From positions 32,018,628-32,082,627 of the forward strand of contig NC_065576.1 of the NCBI RefSeq assembly GCF_937616625.2: a stretch of 64,000 nucleotides of DNA, given 5' to 3'. This document shows positions 53,380-63,689 of this stretch, piece after piece (the first letter of the stretch is position 1; the number at the start of each line of letters is the position of its first letter). A program made the translations under genes and the position numbers. A model generated the notes under the pieces. The model was given only the letters and a program-made list of their open reading frames with translations, did no database searches and was not told the DNA's origin. This stretch comes from Mercurialis annua (Eukaryota > Streptophyta > Magnoliopsida > Malpighiales > Euphorbiaceae).

Positions 53380-55740
53380 CTATTTCTCCTCGATATTGGG
53401 GTGGCGTGTAATCTTCTTCATGTAGAACTCAACACTCTCCTCCCCAATTCTCAAAGTCAGTTTACCATTATGCACATCAATAAGAGCTCTGCCAGTGTTC
53501 ATGAACGGTCGCCCCAAGATCATCGGGCAGTCCCTGTCGGCTGCATAATCAAGGACAACAAAATCTACAGGAAATATAAACTTGTTAACCTTAACCAAAA
53601 CATCCTCCACAATCCCATGTGGCTTCTTCAAAGAGTGATCTGCCAATTGTAACATCATTGGGGTAGCTTGTACCTGCTGATCACCAAATATGCTCCGGAA
53701 CAGAGATAGGGGCATCAAATTTATACTAGCACCTAAATCACACAGACAATTAATGGACTGCATGTTACCAATAGTACAGGGAATAGTAAAACTCCCTGGA
53801 TCCTGAAGTTTCGTCGGAAGATTGCTCAAGATGATTGAGCTGCAGTTCTTTGTCATGGGTACTGTACCTTCTACCTCCCAACTCCGTTTGTTGGTGATGA
53901 TCTCTTTTAGAAACTTGGCATAATGTGGCATTTCGCGTAAAGCGTCAGCCAGACTGATGTTGATTTGCAGTTTCTTGAAAGTGTCTAAAAACTGGTGGAA
54001 CTTCCAAGTGTCTTGCGGTTTCTTCAATCGCTGAGGGAATGGTATTTTTGGTACGTACGGAGGTAGTGGAGTAGGTTTAGTGACTACCTTTTCAGGTTCC
54101 TTTTCCTTTCTCTGCTCCTTTTCTACCTCTGTGCTAGTACTTGCTGCGTATGGATCATCCAATGCCTTTCCATTCCTCAGTTCAATTGCTTTCAAATGTT
54201 CTCGGGGGTTTTTCTCAGTAGTGGATGGTAAACCCCCTTGATTTCTGTTTTGGAGTGCTTTTGCCATCTGCTGTATTTGCAATTCTTGATTGTGAATAGT
54301 AGCAGCATGATTCTTGAGTGCTTGCTGAGTCTCTGCGTCCTTCTTCAGCATCAACTCCATCATTTTGTCCATTTTACTGTGTAGAGACTCTCCCTGTTCT
54401 TTCTGCTGAAAACCAGGTGGATGCTGTGGCCTACTATTCTGATGGTGGAAGTTTCCTTGATTTTGGAAGTTTCCCTGATTCTGCTGTGATCTTTGTTCTC
54501 CTTGAAAACTAGGACCTGCCTGATTGTGGGTCTGATTTCCATTATCCTTCCATGAGAAATTTGGATGATTTCTCCACCCTGGATTGTAAGTAGCAGCATA
54601 TGGATTATTTCCTGGTCTCTGTCCTCCCACATAATTGATTTGCTCGTTGATCTGCTGCGACATCACATAGCACTCATTTGCCGTATGGCTAGGATCTCCA
54701 CAAACCTCACAGTTACTCTGAATTGCCGCAACATTATGAGTGTTGGGTGTTACAACTTGTTTTGTGAGAAAATCCTGTAATAGTGATTTGACTGTCTCCA
54801 CTACTGGGTCAGTAGCAACTGCCATCACTCCTCTCTGAGCAGGCGCCTTCTCCCTCTCAGTTGGCCAAGAACAGCTGTTCACTGCCAACTCGTCTAACAG
54901 CTCAAATGCTGCATCAGTGGTCTTCCTTATCAATGACCCTCCTGCGGCTGTATCAATGATACTCCTGGTCTGATCATTTGACCCATTATAGAAATTTTGG
55001 ATCAAATTTTCTCTGGTAATATGATGATGAGGAACTTTTCTCTGCAATTCCTTGTACCGCTCCCATGCGTCACTCACTGATTCTCCATCCAATTGCTGAT
55101 AAAGCATGATATCTCTAGTCAGCTTTGCGGTCTTCGCCATGGGAAAGTACTTGTTCAGGAATGCCTTGGCCAAATCTGGCCATCTGTTAATGCCAACTCT
55201 AGGCAGAGCATGAATCCAAATTTTCGCTTTATCCCTCAGAGAAAATGGGAATAAGCGCAGCCAAACTTCATCTTCTGTCATGTTACTGAGCTTGAATGTA
55301 CTGCACACCTCCAGGAAATTCGAGATGTGCGCATTTGGATCTTCATTTGGTAGCCCATAGAACTGACAGCGGGCTTCTAACAACTGAATGATACTGGTCT
55401 TAATCTCGTAATGGTTTGCCCGCACAGGATGTGCAAAGTAACCATGCGTAGTATTTCCTACATTCGGCTGGAAGAATTCCATCAATGTTGGTTGTCTCTG
55501 CCTATTATTAATCTGTCCTTGCAGATCCTGTGGATTCTGCGGATTCTGCAGATTTTGCGGATTCTGCAGATTTTGGGGGATTACTCTGTTATCCCCTTCA
55601 TTATTCAATCCAAGCGGATTACCATCTTCGTCTGCCATATTTAGATTCTTTTGAGCTGATTTTCTGATGCTTCGCTCAAAAGTTGTGAGATCTGGTTGAA
55701 ATGTTTCTAAAGGTAGACCTTTGCGACGTGTATTATGCAT
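53380..55740 (-). CDS. Athila-like gag-protease polyprotein
   Basis: 786 aa, intact from ATG to TAG. The capsid region is about residues 105-265 (WLRLFPFSLRDKAKIWIHAL, WPDLAKAFLNKYFP, LYQQLDGESVSDAWERYKEL, ITRENLIQNFYNGSN). It is preceded by a short NLQNPQ repeat (58-72). The CCHC zinc knuckle is CEVCGDPSHTANEC (344-357). A Gln/Asn-rich linker and a Lys/Glu stretch follow. The aspartic protease has catalytic CDLGASINLMPLS (Asp at about 668) and the flap-side ILGRPFMNTGRALID. Gag assembles the particle; the protease cleaves it. The primer site is about 115 nt upstream. The amber end before pol is odd because Athila relatives usually read through a single frame. Confidence 0.9.
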   Translation of the reverse strand: MHNTRRKGLPLETFQPDLTTFERSIRKSAQKNLNMADEDGNPLGLNNEGDNRVIPQNLQNPQNLQNPQNPQDLQGQINNRQRQPTLMEFFQPNVGNTTHGYFAHPVRANHYEIKTSIIQLLEARCQFYGLPNEDPNAHISNFLEVCSTFKLSNMTEDEVWLRLFPFSLRDKAKIWIHALPRVGINRWPDLAKAFLNKYFPMAKTAKLTRDIMLYQQLDGESVSDAWERYKELQRKVPHHHITRENLIQNFYNGSNDQTRSIIDTAAGGSLIRKTTDAAFELLDELAVNSCSWPTEREKAPAQRGVMAVATDPVVETVKSLLQDFLTKQVVTPNTHNVAAIQSNCEVCGDPSHTANECYVMSQQINEQINYVGGQRPGNNPYAATYNPGWRNHPNFSWKDNGNQTHNQAGPSFQGEQRSQQNQGNFQNQGNFHHQNSRPQHPPGFQQKEQGESLHSKMDKMMELMLKKDAETQQALKNHAATIHNQELQIQQMAKALQNRNQGGLPSTTEKNPREHLKAIELRNGKALDDPYAASTSTEVEKEQRKEKEPEKVVTKPTPLPPYVPKIPFPQRLKKPQDTWKFHQFLDTFKKLQINISLADALREMPHYAKFLKEIITNKRSWEVEGTVPMTKNCSSIILSNLPTKLQDPGSFTIPCTIGNMQSINCLCDLGASINLMPLSLFRSIFGDQQVQATPMMLQLADHSLKKPHGIVEDVLVKVNKFIFPVDFVVLDYAADRDCPMILGRPFMNTGRALIDVHNGKLTLRIGEESVEFYMKKITRHPNIEEK

Positions 55741-55857
55741 ACACTACAAGAAGAGTACCTGTATCAACAAAAACAACAAAACCCACACGTAAAACAAGAA
55801 AATAAAAGACTAAAACAAGCCGAGCTATCCTAACTTAGATGTTTAAAGATATGCTTT

Positions 55858-55874
55858 CCCCGGCAACGGCGCCA
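55858..55874 (-). other. Primer binding site, tRNA-Asp
   Basis: CCCCGGCAACGGCGCCA on plus is identical to the 3' end of plant tRNA-Asp(GTC) with CCA, so minus-strand RNA pairs with it. It lies 6 nt inside the 5' LTR. Confidence 0.95.
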
Positions 55875-55880
55875 AAAACT

Positions 55881-57858
55881 TGTTGAGAAAATTGCTGCAA
55901 GTGCACAGTGTCAACTCGTAATATAGACTGTGAAGTCCAGATATCGTACCCACAAGGAAAGCAACTAAATACACCCAATTACGATACTCAATTTGGATAG
56001 CCAAAAGGATAATTTGGTTGAAGTGATTTAAAATTAATAAAATAGAATTAAGCAGATTTAATTTAGGGTTAATTACATATAAAATCACCACCTTTACACG
56101 AAATTGCAAAAATAACACGACCTTTAAATCGTGGCAATTCAGGGCACCACCTTTCATTTCTTTTCAAAAATAACACGGGCACATTTTTAGTGGCATTTTT
56201 GCTGACGTGGCGTGACACGTGGCACTCTCATCTGGTGTCCAAATCAGCAAAATTTTATCAAAAAACGTGCCCATGTTGTTTTTGAAAAGAAATGAAAGGT
56301 GATGCCCTGAATTGACACGTTTTAAAGATCGTGTTATTTTTGAAAATTCGTGTAAAGGTGGTGATTTTATATGTAATTAACCCTTTAATTTAGAATAAAA
56401 TTAAGCTTTGAATAAAAATGGGTTTAAACAATAATAAGGAAGATCAGGGATTATTAATTTTCTTTATGTCATTAATCTCATGGGATATTTGGATTATGTT
56501 ATCAATTTAATGGTTCAGGCTAGTCTAATGCATCTATAACTCTCTCTCAAGCCGCTATAGATAAAAATATACAAATAACCAATTAATAGGCAGATTACTC
56601 ACTCTCGTGTTATAAAATACCAAATCAAGTGATTAAATGACATTTATTAAGCAAACCTCAAGAACACGTATTCATTAACTCACTCTCGTGTTATTAATTC
56701 ATACGTTGTTAATTAACTGATCTATTTCAATTAAGCTCTCTCAAGTCATAATTAAAACATAGGGCAGTGAATGAATTGGCCAAAAACATTCAAGCATTAT
56801 GAGCATTAATTAACACATCATTTTAATAACAATCCAATATCCCAATATGATCAAGTAGACATAAGTCCAATTAATAATCCCCGAAAATGGGTTTAGCTAC
56901 TCATAATTAAAGGAAATTCAACATAACATATATGGAATTCATGATTAACAAGAACACAACGGTAATTGATCTCTCAATAATGTTGTACCTTAACTCCGGA
57001 ATTCCAATATGTTTCGCGTAATAATCCCAAACTATAGAGTAGAAATGATACTAAAATAGACTACCTCTAATGGCTTGTCTATGATCTAAGATGAAAACTA
57101 CAAAGGTGATCTCAAAGATGTTTAAGATCCCGAAAGATTTATTGATCTCTAAAAGAAAGATGATTTTTCTCTACACAAATGCAAGCTATTTATAGAGTTG
57201 CTAGGAGTGGAGCTCAAGCCAAGAATCTCTATTCTCTTCATGGAATTTGAGTGATGATCAAGCTTTGGATCTCTTCTTTCCATGTAGAGCGGAGTAGGGA
57301 GCAAGTTCTTCCATAACCGTCTTGAGTGAATCAGGGTTCACTTATCTCGTTTCCAAAGATAGCTTGATTAAATCTCATCTTGATTCATACTTTGAGTGCA
57401 AGCCAAGGAAGATCTTTTTGAGTGTGAACCCAATATATGTTGCTTATGGAAGATGTGTGAACGTATCGGCCAAGAATCCCCACGCGATTCCCGAGAATCG
57501 GATTTGAACTCCGAGATCAGGAGTCAGCCGGCCCTTGGCCGGCTCATAGTCGTGGGCCGGCTGAAGGCCGGCTGAGCTGCTGCTTGTGGCTTATTTTCCT
57601 GTTCGATTCGTTTTGACTCGGTTTGACCCGAAACTTGGTTGGCTTTCTTGAACTTAGCTCGAATCCTTCTGGCTCTGACTATTTTTGCATTTTAACTCTG
57701 TTTTATTCCTAAAAACTCAAGAAACATTAAATATTTACATTCTACAAATAATTTAACAAATAAGCGAAATTAACTAAATAAGCGTATATTTTACATCATA
57801 AAATACTAAAAACTAGTAGATAAATGACCTCTAAATGACGTAAAATATACACTTATCA
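55881..57858 (-). repeat. Athila-like element 5' LTR, split by a MITE
   Basis: Matches the 3' LTR at about five positions short of identity by eye. Interrupted by the MITE at 56066-56383. Confidence 0.95.
56066..56383. mobile_element. Foldback MITE inside the Athila 5' LTR, 318 bp
   Basis: TIR GGGTTAATTACATATAAAAT; the arms pair over more than 100 bp. The centre has GCTGACGTGGCGTGACACGT. A perfect 9-bp duplication TTTAATTTA lies at 56057-56065 and 56384-56392. The other LTR gives the empty site exactly (42954-42980). Mutator-type by TSD size. Confidence 0.95.
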
Positions 57859-59273
57859 GTCCTCGTTGATACGATTTAACAAACGTTAGGGTCCTCGGTG
57901 ACCCCTAAAAAGGGCTTAGATGATACAATTTAAAAACGTTAGGAGCTTATTTGACCCTTTTCGAACGTTGAGGGCCTATTTGATATATAGGCTAAACATT
58001 AGGGGCTCATTTGACCCTTTTTCCATGATTAGAAATTCCACATGCCTCATACACAATTGGTTTGTTACACGAATAACATAATGTAGCAATTTCATTGAAT
58101 AATTTTCCTTAATTTTCAGGTGGTGGGAAGATATAAATCTTGAGAACGAGTTAACTTACGCTAGATGGGACAGAATTATGGAGGGATATCTGATAGGAGT
58201 TGAGGCACATTTTGAGCCTCAATTTTCTCTATCTCGCAAACTCCTTGTCAAATTCGTACTACTTTTATCACTGTTAGATGATACATATGATACCCATGGT
58301 ACTCTGGAAGAACTGCAATTCCTTACCAATGCATTTGAGAGGTATCGCAAAAAAAAATATTGATTTATATGTTATTTTTTAGTCGTTAAAAGACAAACCT
58401 TTAATCAATATCCAGGTTCGACAAGGATGCCATTGATGATATACCATCAAAGAATACCAAAATTGTTTATAGGGAACTATTTAATTTCTTTGAGGATATT
58501 GAGAGGGATGCTATCAAAAAAGGGAGATCTTATAGTGTTCGTCACACAAAGGAGAAAGTAAGCAATTTATTTTATGGACACATACACATACACATACATA
58601 CACATACTTACATCTCTAGAACTAATTAAATTTTGTCTTTTATTTTTCAATATGTTAGTTCCAGCAATTGGTGCGATCCTGCCATCTTGAAGCGCAATGA
58701 TATTATGGTCAATATTTGCCATCCTTCAATGAGTATATGCAAGACGCGTTGATCTCAAGCAGTTTTGGTCTACTTATACCAATGGTCTTCATCGGAATGG
58801 AGAAACATGCATGTGTCAAAGAATTTGAATGGTTAGAAACAAATCCTAAAGTTGTCCAGGCTTCAAAAGTATCAGCTCATCTTTTAAATGACATAGTTGC
58901 ACGCGAGGTATATATTTATATGTATATACGTACATATACACTTTTTTAAAAAAATTTCTTAGAGTTTCACTTAACTCGATCATGACCTGTTTTGTTACAA
59001 AATGAAGGATGAACTAAAGAATGGACATTGTTTAGCTTGGGATTGCTACATGAAGGAATTTGGAGTGTCAAAAGAGGAGAGGCGATTGAGGAGATGAAAA
59101 AGCTGGTGGAAGATGCATGGAAAGATATGAATGAAGAGATCATGAAGCCTAATTTCATAGCAATGCCTGTTCTGATGACTAGTCTAAACCTCAGTCGGGT
59201 AATGGATATAGTTTACCTTGATTGTCAAGACGGATACACCAATTCATTAAATTCCAAAGATGAAGTCCACTAA

Positions 59274-60480
59274 TTGTTCTTTGAACAACTACCTTTGTGA
59301 AGTATTTCTACCACTCTTTTATCTCCGGTATGTGTGTGTACTTTTTCAGTCATACACCGCTGAACAAAAGTGTATGTTTTTTAGTGTTGCTTTTCATTGT
59401 ATCATTTTCCCCTTCTTTATGAATAAAAAAATTGCTTATAAAAGATGTCATATGTGATTTGGAGATTTTAGACCCATATGAGCAATCAATTCATAAGTAG
59501 AAAAAAATTAATCATTAGTTTCATTGCTTTCTTGGTTTATAATTATGTTTGTATTAAGAAAGTTATTATTTCTAAAGTCTAATATATTAGAGTAATAATC
59601 CCTTAACAAAAGCATGTTGAAATAAGAAGGTTATTATTTCCCAAGTCTTATCTATCAGATTAGCTCTTTTGCTTCCTGGGCTGAATTCTAAATATCAACA
59701 TGCTTTTATTAAGAGAAGAAGTACTTTGATAGGAATAGAAATACTCTTATACTCTATGTGTATTTCGGACCATATTTATGCATTTATGCATTTGACGTTT
59801 GATTTTGAATTTATTTGTACTCATTTTGTGTTTATGCATTTAAGACAAATTGTACGTTTGTTTCATGAGTTTTATGCAGTTTGGAAGCCTTCAAGGTGAA
59901 AATTTAACAATAGTAGGAATTTGTACGAAGATCCGAAGAAAACAAACGCTGAAAGAATAAATTCTTATTTGTAAATTGAACCCCATTGAATTGAGTGAAG
60001 ATTTTGTTGTACTTAAAGACTTTCAATGACTTTGTGTTCTTCACGAGAAATAAATTAGTAAGTTCTCTAATGAATAAAGAACTAATTTGGAGGTGTCTAC
60101 ATCAAATTATGAAGTTTCAAAGTTGATAGTTGCGCAATAGAAATTGAGCGTGGGAACGCACGAAGTGAAGCGTGCGATCGCACACCACTTTATGCGACAA
60201 CTTGAGATCGCATGATAGGAACATGTATGTCAATACGTTTTGGACCAGGATGATGTGTAAGAAGCTTTCAGGAGGTGCAAGTGCACACCCAAGGGTGCAA
60301 ACGCACACTTTGCTACTATAGGGCACTTAAAAGACAAAAAAAGCATCCCAACTCCATATGAAGACATTTTAACTTGAGGGAACTTTGTCATTACACTTGG
60401 GTATGAATCATAATCCTACTCCAAGATAGAAAACATATAAATACCTCCATTATCTTCAAAATAAAGAGGGTCACCTTACA
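59274..60480. other. Unassigned sequence after the terpene synthase relic
   Basis: AT-rich 3' flank to about 59640. A short frame at 59669-59899 contains QHAFIKRRST, faintly like a LINE RT segment but too weak to call. Palindromic GTGCGATCGCAC, GTGCAAGTGCAC and related strings lie at 60141-60315. A TATA-like CATATAAATACC is near 60436. Confidence 0.4.
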
Positions 60481-60762
60481 ATTAGACATATACAGTAGGT
60501 AAGTGATTAGATTAGTTTTAGCTTAGATTTTCATTGGATTTCACCAACAACAAGAACCAGCTGGCTGGAGCCTTGCTGGTGCTGGGGACAATTCTCACTT
60601 CAATTCAACATCAAACAACTCTCACAACTCACCTCACAATCCATTACAAACATCATTGGTTAGTTATTTTATAACTTAATTAAGTGGATCGTTGGTTGGT
60701 TATTTTACATTTTGATTTAAATATAAATAAAAGAAATTAAATTGATTTTGGATATCAAATTG

Positions 60763-60841
60763 GCTAAAGTACAATTTATTCCCTAATTGGCAAAAGTACA
60801 GTTTAGTCCCTAATTGGCTAAAGTGCAATTTAGTCCCTAAA
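60763..60841. repeat. Three tandem units of about 27 bp
   Basis: Variants of GGCTAAAGTACAATTTATTC and CCTAATT repeat in a row. Confidence 0.7.
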
Positions 60842-60849
60842 ATTTTATA

Positions 60850-62259
60850 AACTTAAAATGGTTAGATTTTTGGGTTGTAACTTGGGTTACTTAAAATTGA
60901 AGTTATTGAGTTCCGCTTTTAAAATGGATTATTATTTTATTGAATTATTTTTATAAATATAAACTCGGGTTTATATTGATAAATGTTTTGAGTCGGGTTA
61001 AACTTGGGTCACCCGACAAGTGAGGTTAGCTTGGTAGTTAATGATAACTCGGCTAACCCACTATTTGGAAATTATAATTATTTAAAGAATATTAAATAAT
61101 ATTTGATAATTGGATTTTAAAGCGAGAACTCAATAAACTTATATTAATTGGGCTTTATTACCTATTGGGTATTTTTGTGTGTTCTGCCTTGTTTTATTCC
61201 GACGTGCTATTTGTACTAGTCCTATGTGATGTCTAGTACTCTCTAGAGTTAGGGTCTGTTTTAATAATTATTTTATTTGTCTAGACCCGTCTACTGTTCG
61301 TGCTTCAGAGGCGAACCGGGATTAGTTGCTTGCCGGTATTCACGTGGATTAGCAAGCAGTGAGTTTGTACTTACTATTTACCGCTTTATTAAGTAAATTG
61401 TTATTTTCATATTAAATATATATACTGTACGTATATTTCGAACTGTTTTTATATTATGGCTTCTAGTTGGAACATGCTACCTAATGGGCATCATTAGGAC
61501 TGCGTGCGCACCGGTAATGATCTGGGAAAGATAATTATGGTATTGTGGTAACTCGGTGTGAGCATAGCTCTCGCGACCAAGTAGAGTAACTCGGTGTAGC
61601 TCAGCTCTCGGGACTCTGGTACAAGTGTGGTCAGTGGTAACTCGGTGTAGCTCAGCTCTCGGGACCAGACCTGTTGGATTATGTTTATTATTTATAATTG
61701 TGGATTAGGGTTCCAACTATTATTCGTAATATCGTTATTAAATGTTTTAAACGGTTTTAAAGGTTTTCCACTTAATAAATGTAGATAGTGGTATAAACTC
61801 ATCTCAGTATATTTGATCCCGTTGTTTTCCCAATTTTCCACAGGGTTATGATCTGAGAGAGTCTGATGATCTCCGCATTTACTTTTCCTCGGAGGTTCCT
61901 TTTATTTTTTATAAACTGTAAAACTGTTTTATTCTTAGACCGCAGTAGTAACTAGACGTCTTTATTATTATTATATATTTTTATTGGATTGGTTCGACTG
62001 GTGATATTGCTTTGGCATGTTATATTATTTACATTGGTTTATGATAAATCTATATTAGACTCGGAATTGGATAAGCATGTTATTTTAACTGTTGAATATT
62101 ATAACTGCTAGATTTAGACTGAAGTCTCGGTTGCCCCCGAGCATTGGTTTTCTACAGATTTATGTGTTAATATGTTAATTGAAAGGCTAGCTACGGGTTT
62201 TGGTATTACATTACCCATACCCTAACGCCGGTCGCGATTCATGAAAATGGGTCGTGACA
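60850..62259 (+). mobile_element. Partial LTR related to the outer element at 13992-34413
   Basis: Homology to the outer LTR (which lies in minus orientation) is seen in GTTATTGAGTTCCGCTTTTA, AACTCGGCTAACCCACTATT, GCAGTGAGTTTGTA and the end CCCATACCCTAACGCCGGTC...GGGTCGTGACA. The 5' end could not be placed. It could be a solo or truncated LTR. Confidence 0.7.
61551..61672. repeat. Tandem units in the LTR
   Basis: GTAACTCGGTGTAGCTCAGC plus TCTCGGGAC occurs three times with spacer variation. Confidence 0.8.
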
Positions 62260-62639
62260 ACAATCAACCTAGAAAACTTCAAATTGATAAGTATAAATCC
62301 TTTATCTTTAGTTTGTGAATGATTTGCCTCAAGAATCAAGAGCTACGGTGAAGAATCCTTCAAGATGTGGAGATGGGGTGGGTTCGGCCAAGTGAGGGGA
62401 AGAAGATGAAAGTTTTCCTTTTTTTTTCCTTAATATTTTTTGTTTTTCTTATTGAATGAAATAAGTGGATTCTTAAATCACTTAATGGTTGACACATGTC
62501 ATTATTTTAGTGGGTTAAAGGTCCTTTTTAACTTAAATGTTAAACAAACGTGCTTTAATTCTCAAAACGACTTCCCGTTATGCTTAACTCTCAAATTGAT
62601 TCCCTGAAATTCTTTCTTTCTCTTTTCATTTATGATAAA

Positions 62640-63036
62640 TGAAATGAATAAAATTCATTCCCTTACTTGTTAAGTTATTGGCTAAAGACCCACCTTGCCT
62701 CAAAGTGGCTAAAAGTTTATTTTAGCTCAAAACGGTTAATTTGCACTTTTAACTCAAATTCTCAATTAACCGTCACGAACATTTTCATAAATATTATTAG
62801 CTCGGGACTTATATTTTATTTAATATCAATTTTCTTATCTTTCACTTAGTCCCGTTAATAACTACTTCAACGAATAATAATTTCTACTTCAAATAATTAT
62901 TTTTTAATCCGATTAATTCTCTTATTCCATTTATACTTCGTAAGTCGAGTCTCATTCCCGACATACTTGACCTTAATCTCACAATTTAGGACTCGTGGCA
63001 CGACCAATTATCGTAGTATTTTTAGGGTTATTACAA
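62640..63036 (-). mobile_element. LTR-start fragment, minus orientation
   Basis: The right end reads TGTAATAACCCTAAAAATAC on minus, like the TGTAATAACCCGG start of the nested element's LTR. The left limit is uncertain. No matching partner was found. Confidence 0.4.
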
Positions 63037-63685
63037 TAATAAATTTTTGAAACCGTTGCTTTTATTGGTAATTTGCATCAATTTTATTTCTATTACAATA
63101 GTATAAAAAAAACTGCTACAATAACTTTCAAAAATCTATTGCAGGGACTGCAACCTAATTTAAAATCATTGAAAAAGACACAAGGCAATGGTTTTCATAC
63201 ATTAAGCAACAGTTAGTCCATGTTGAAAGTGATTTATGTAGTAGTGAATGGTCTTCCTCTATACTGAGAAAACCAACCCATATCTGCTCTAGTCCTTCTA
63301 TGAGAGATTTATCGTACTACGTCTTTAAACATTTTTGATTTTTTAAATTTTAAGGTGTAGTTCTATATATTATTTTCTTCAATTAAATTTTATCTGTATA
63401 TATAAAAATTATTATACATGTGATCAGATAAGTATATCTTCTATTTGATTCATATCGTGTATAAACCATATACATAGAAATGCTTCTAAGACTTGCTCGG
63501 TTATTACTTTCAACTTGGATGCAATCTGTAATATGATAATATTGATGGTAATGTTACGTACACATTATTGATATGAAGATGTGGGCTACGGAGTAATTTG
63601 GATCAAAGAATTTTTCAGTGTCGTGTAATAACATCTTTTGAGTACAATTGTAATGTAACAATATTTATATATTGGTTAAATATGT
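63037..63685. other. AT-rich intergenic, nothing supported
   Basis: No gene, RNA gene or terminal-repeat structure recognised. Confidence 0.5.
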
Positions 63686-63689
63686 TTCA

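Larger units (their letters stand above)
42783..57858 (-). mobile_element. Athila-like Ty3/Gypsy LTR retrotransposon, 15.1 kb, minus orientation
   Basis: LTRs are TG...CA: 42783-44434 (3' LTR, 1652 bp) and 55881-57858 (5' LTR, 1651 bp once the inserted MITE and its duplication are removed). 5-bp TSD GTCCT (42778-42782, 57859-57863). The primer site is complementary to tRNA-Asp. Minus-strand order: gag-protease, RT-RNase H, integrase, acidic ORF, 404-aa ORF, polypurine tract. Long internal region, tRNA-Asp primer site and extra ORFs after integrase fit the Athila lineage. About five differences between LTRs were counted by eye, so it is a recent insertion. It is coding-defective in pol. Confidence 0.95.
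42656..58024. mobile_element. Foldback MITE in the terpene synthase intron, split by the Athila element
   Basis: The left part is 42656-42782 and the right part 57859-58024. Ends are GGGAAAAGGGTCAAATAAAC and, inverted, GGAAAAAGGGTCAAATGAGC. Inner repeats of the CCTAACGTTTAACATATAGG type also pair. A perfect 9-bp duplication ATGATTAGA flanks it (42647-42655, 58025-58033), indicating a Mutator-type mover. Without the Athila insert (and its duplicated GTCCT) it is about 290 bp. Confidence 0.85.
42091..59273 (+). pseudogene. Terpene synthase (TPS-a/sesquiterpene synthase-like), truncated and interrupted
   Basis: Class I terpene synthases cyclise prenyl diphosphates in a metal-dependent site. Exons by splice signals: 42091-42465, 58120-58341, 58416-58557, 58659-58907 and about 59007-59273. 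They show alpha-barrel motifs FHRGLPKLEARKYISFYEQE and LLKFAKLDFNQVQ, then WWEDINLENELTYARWDRIM. Next come the DDxxD motif DDTYD with YDTHGTLEELQ, then FEDIERDAIKKGRSY, and LLNDIVARE where NSE/DTE belongs. The first exons (RRX8W region) are absent. Lesions: a frame change near 42235-42245 (F..ARPIW vs LESMAMES), TGA replacing a Trp codon near 58700, and a small insertion near 59075 after GVSKEE. The intron 42466-58119 holds a 15-kb Athila-like element inside a MITE. Non-function is well supported; substrate class is inferred from family resemblance. Confidence 0.9.

Noticed and set aside
59669..59899. LINE reverse transcriptase relic (QHAFIKRRST)
   Set aside because: Only a very short weak resemblance; no catalytic motif, tail or target duplication.
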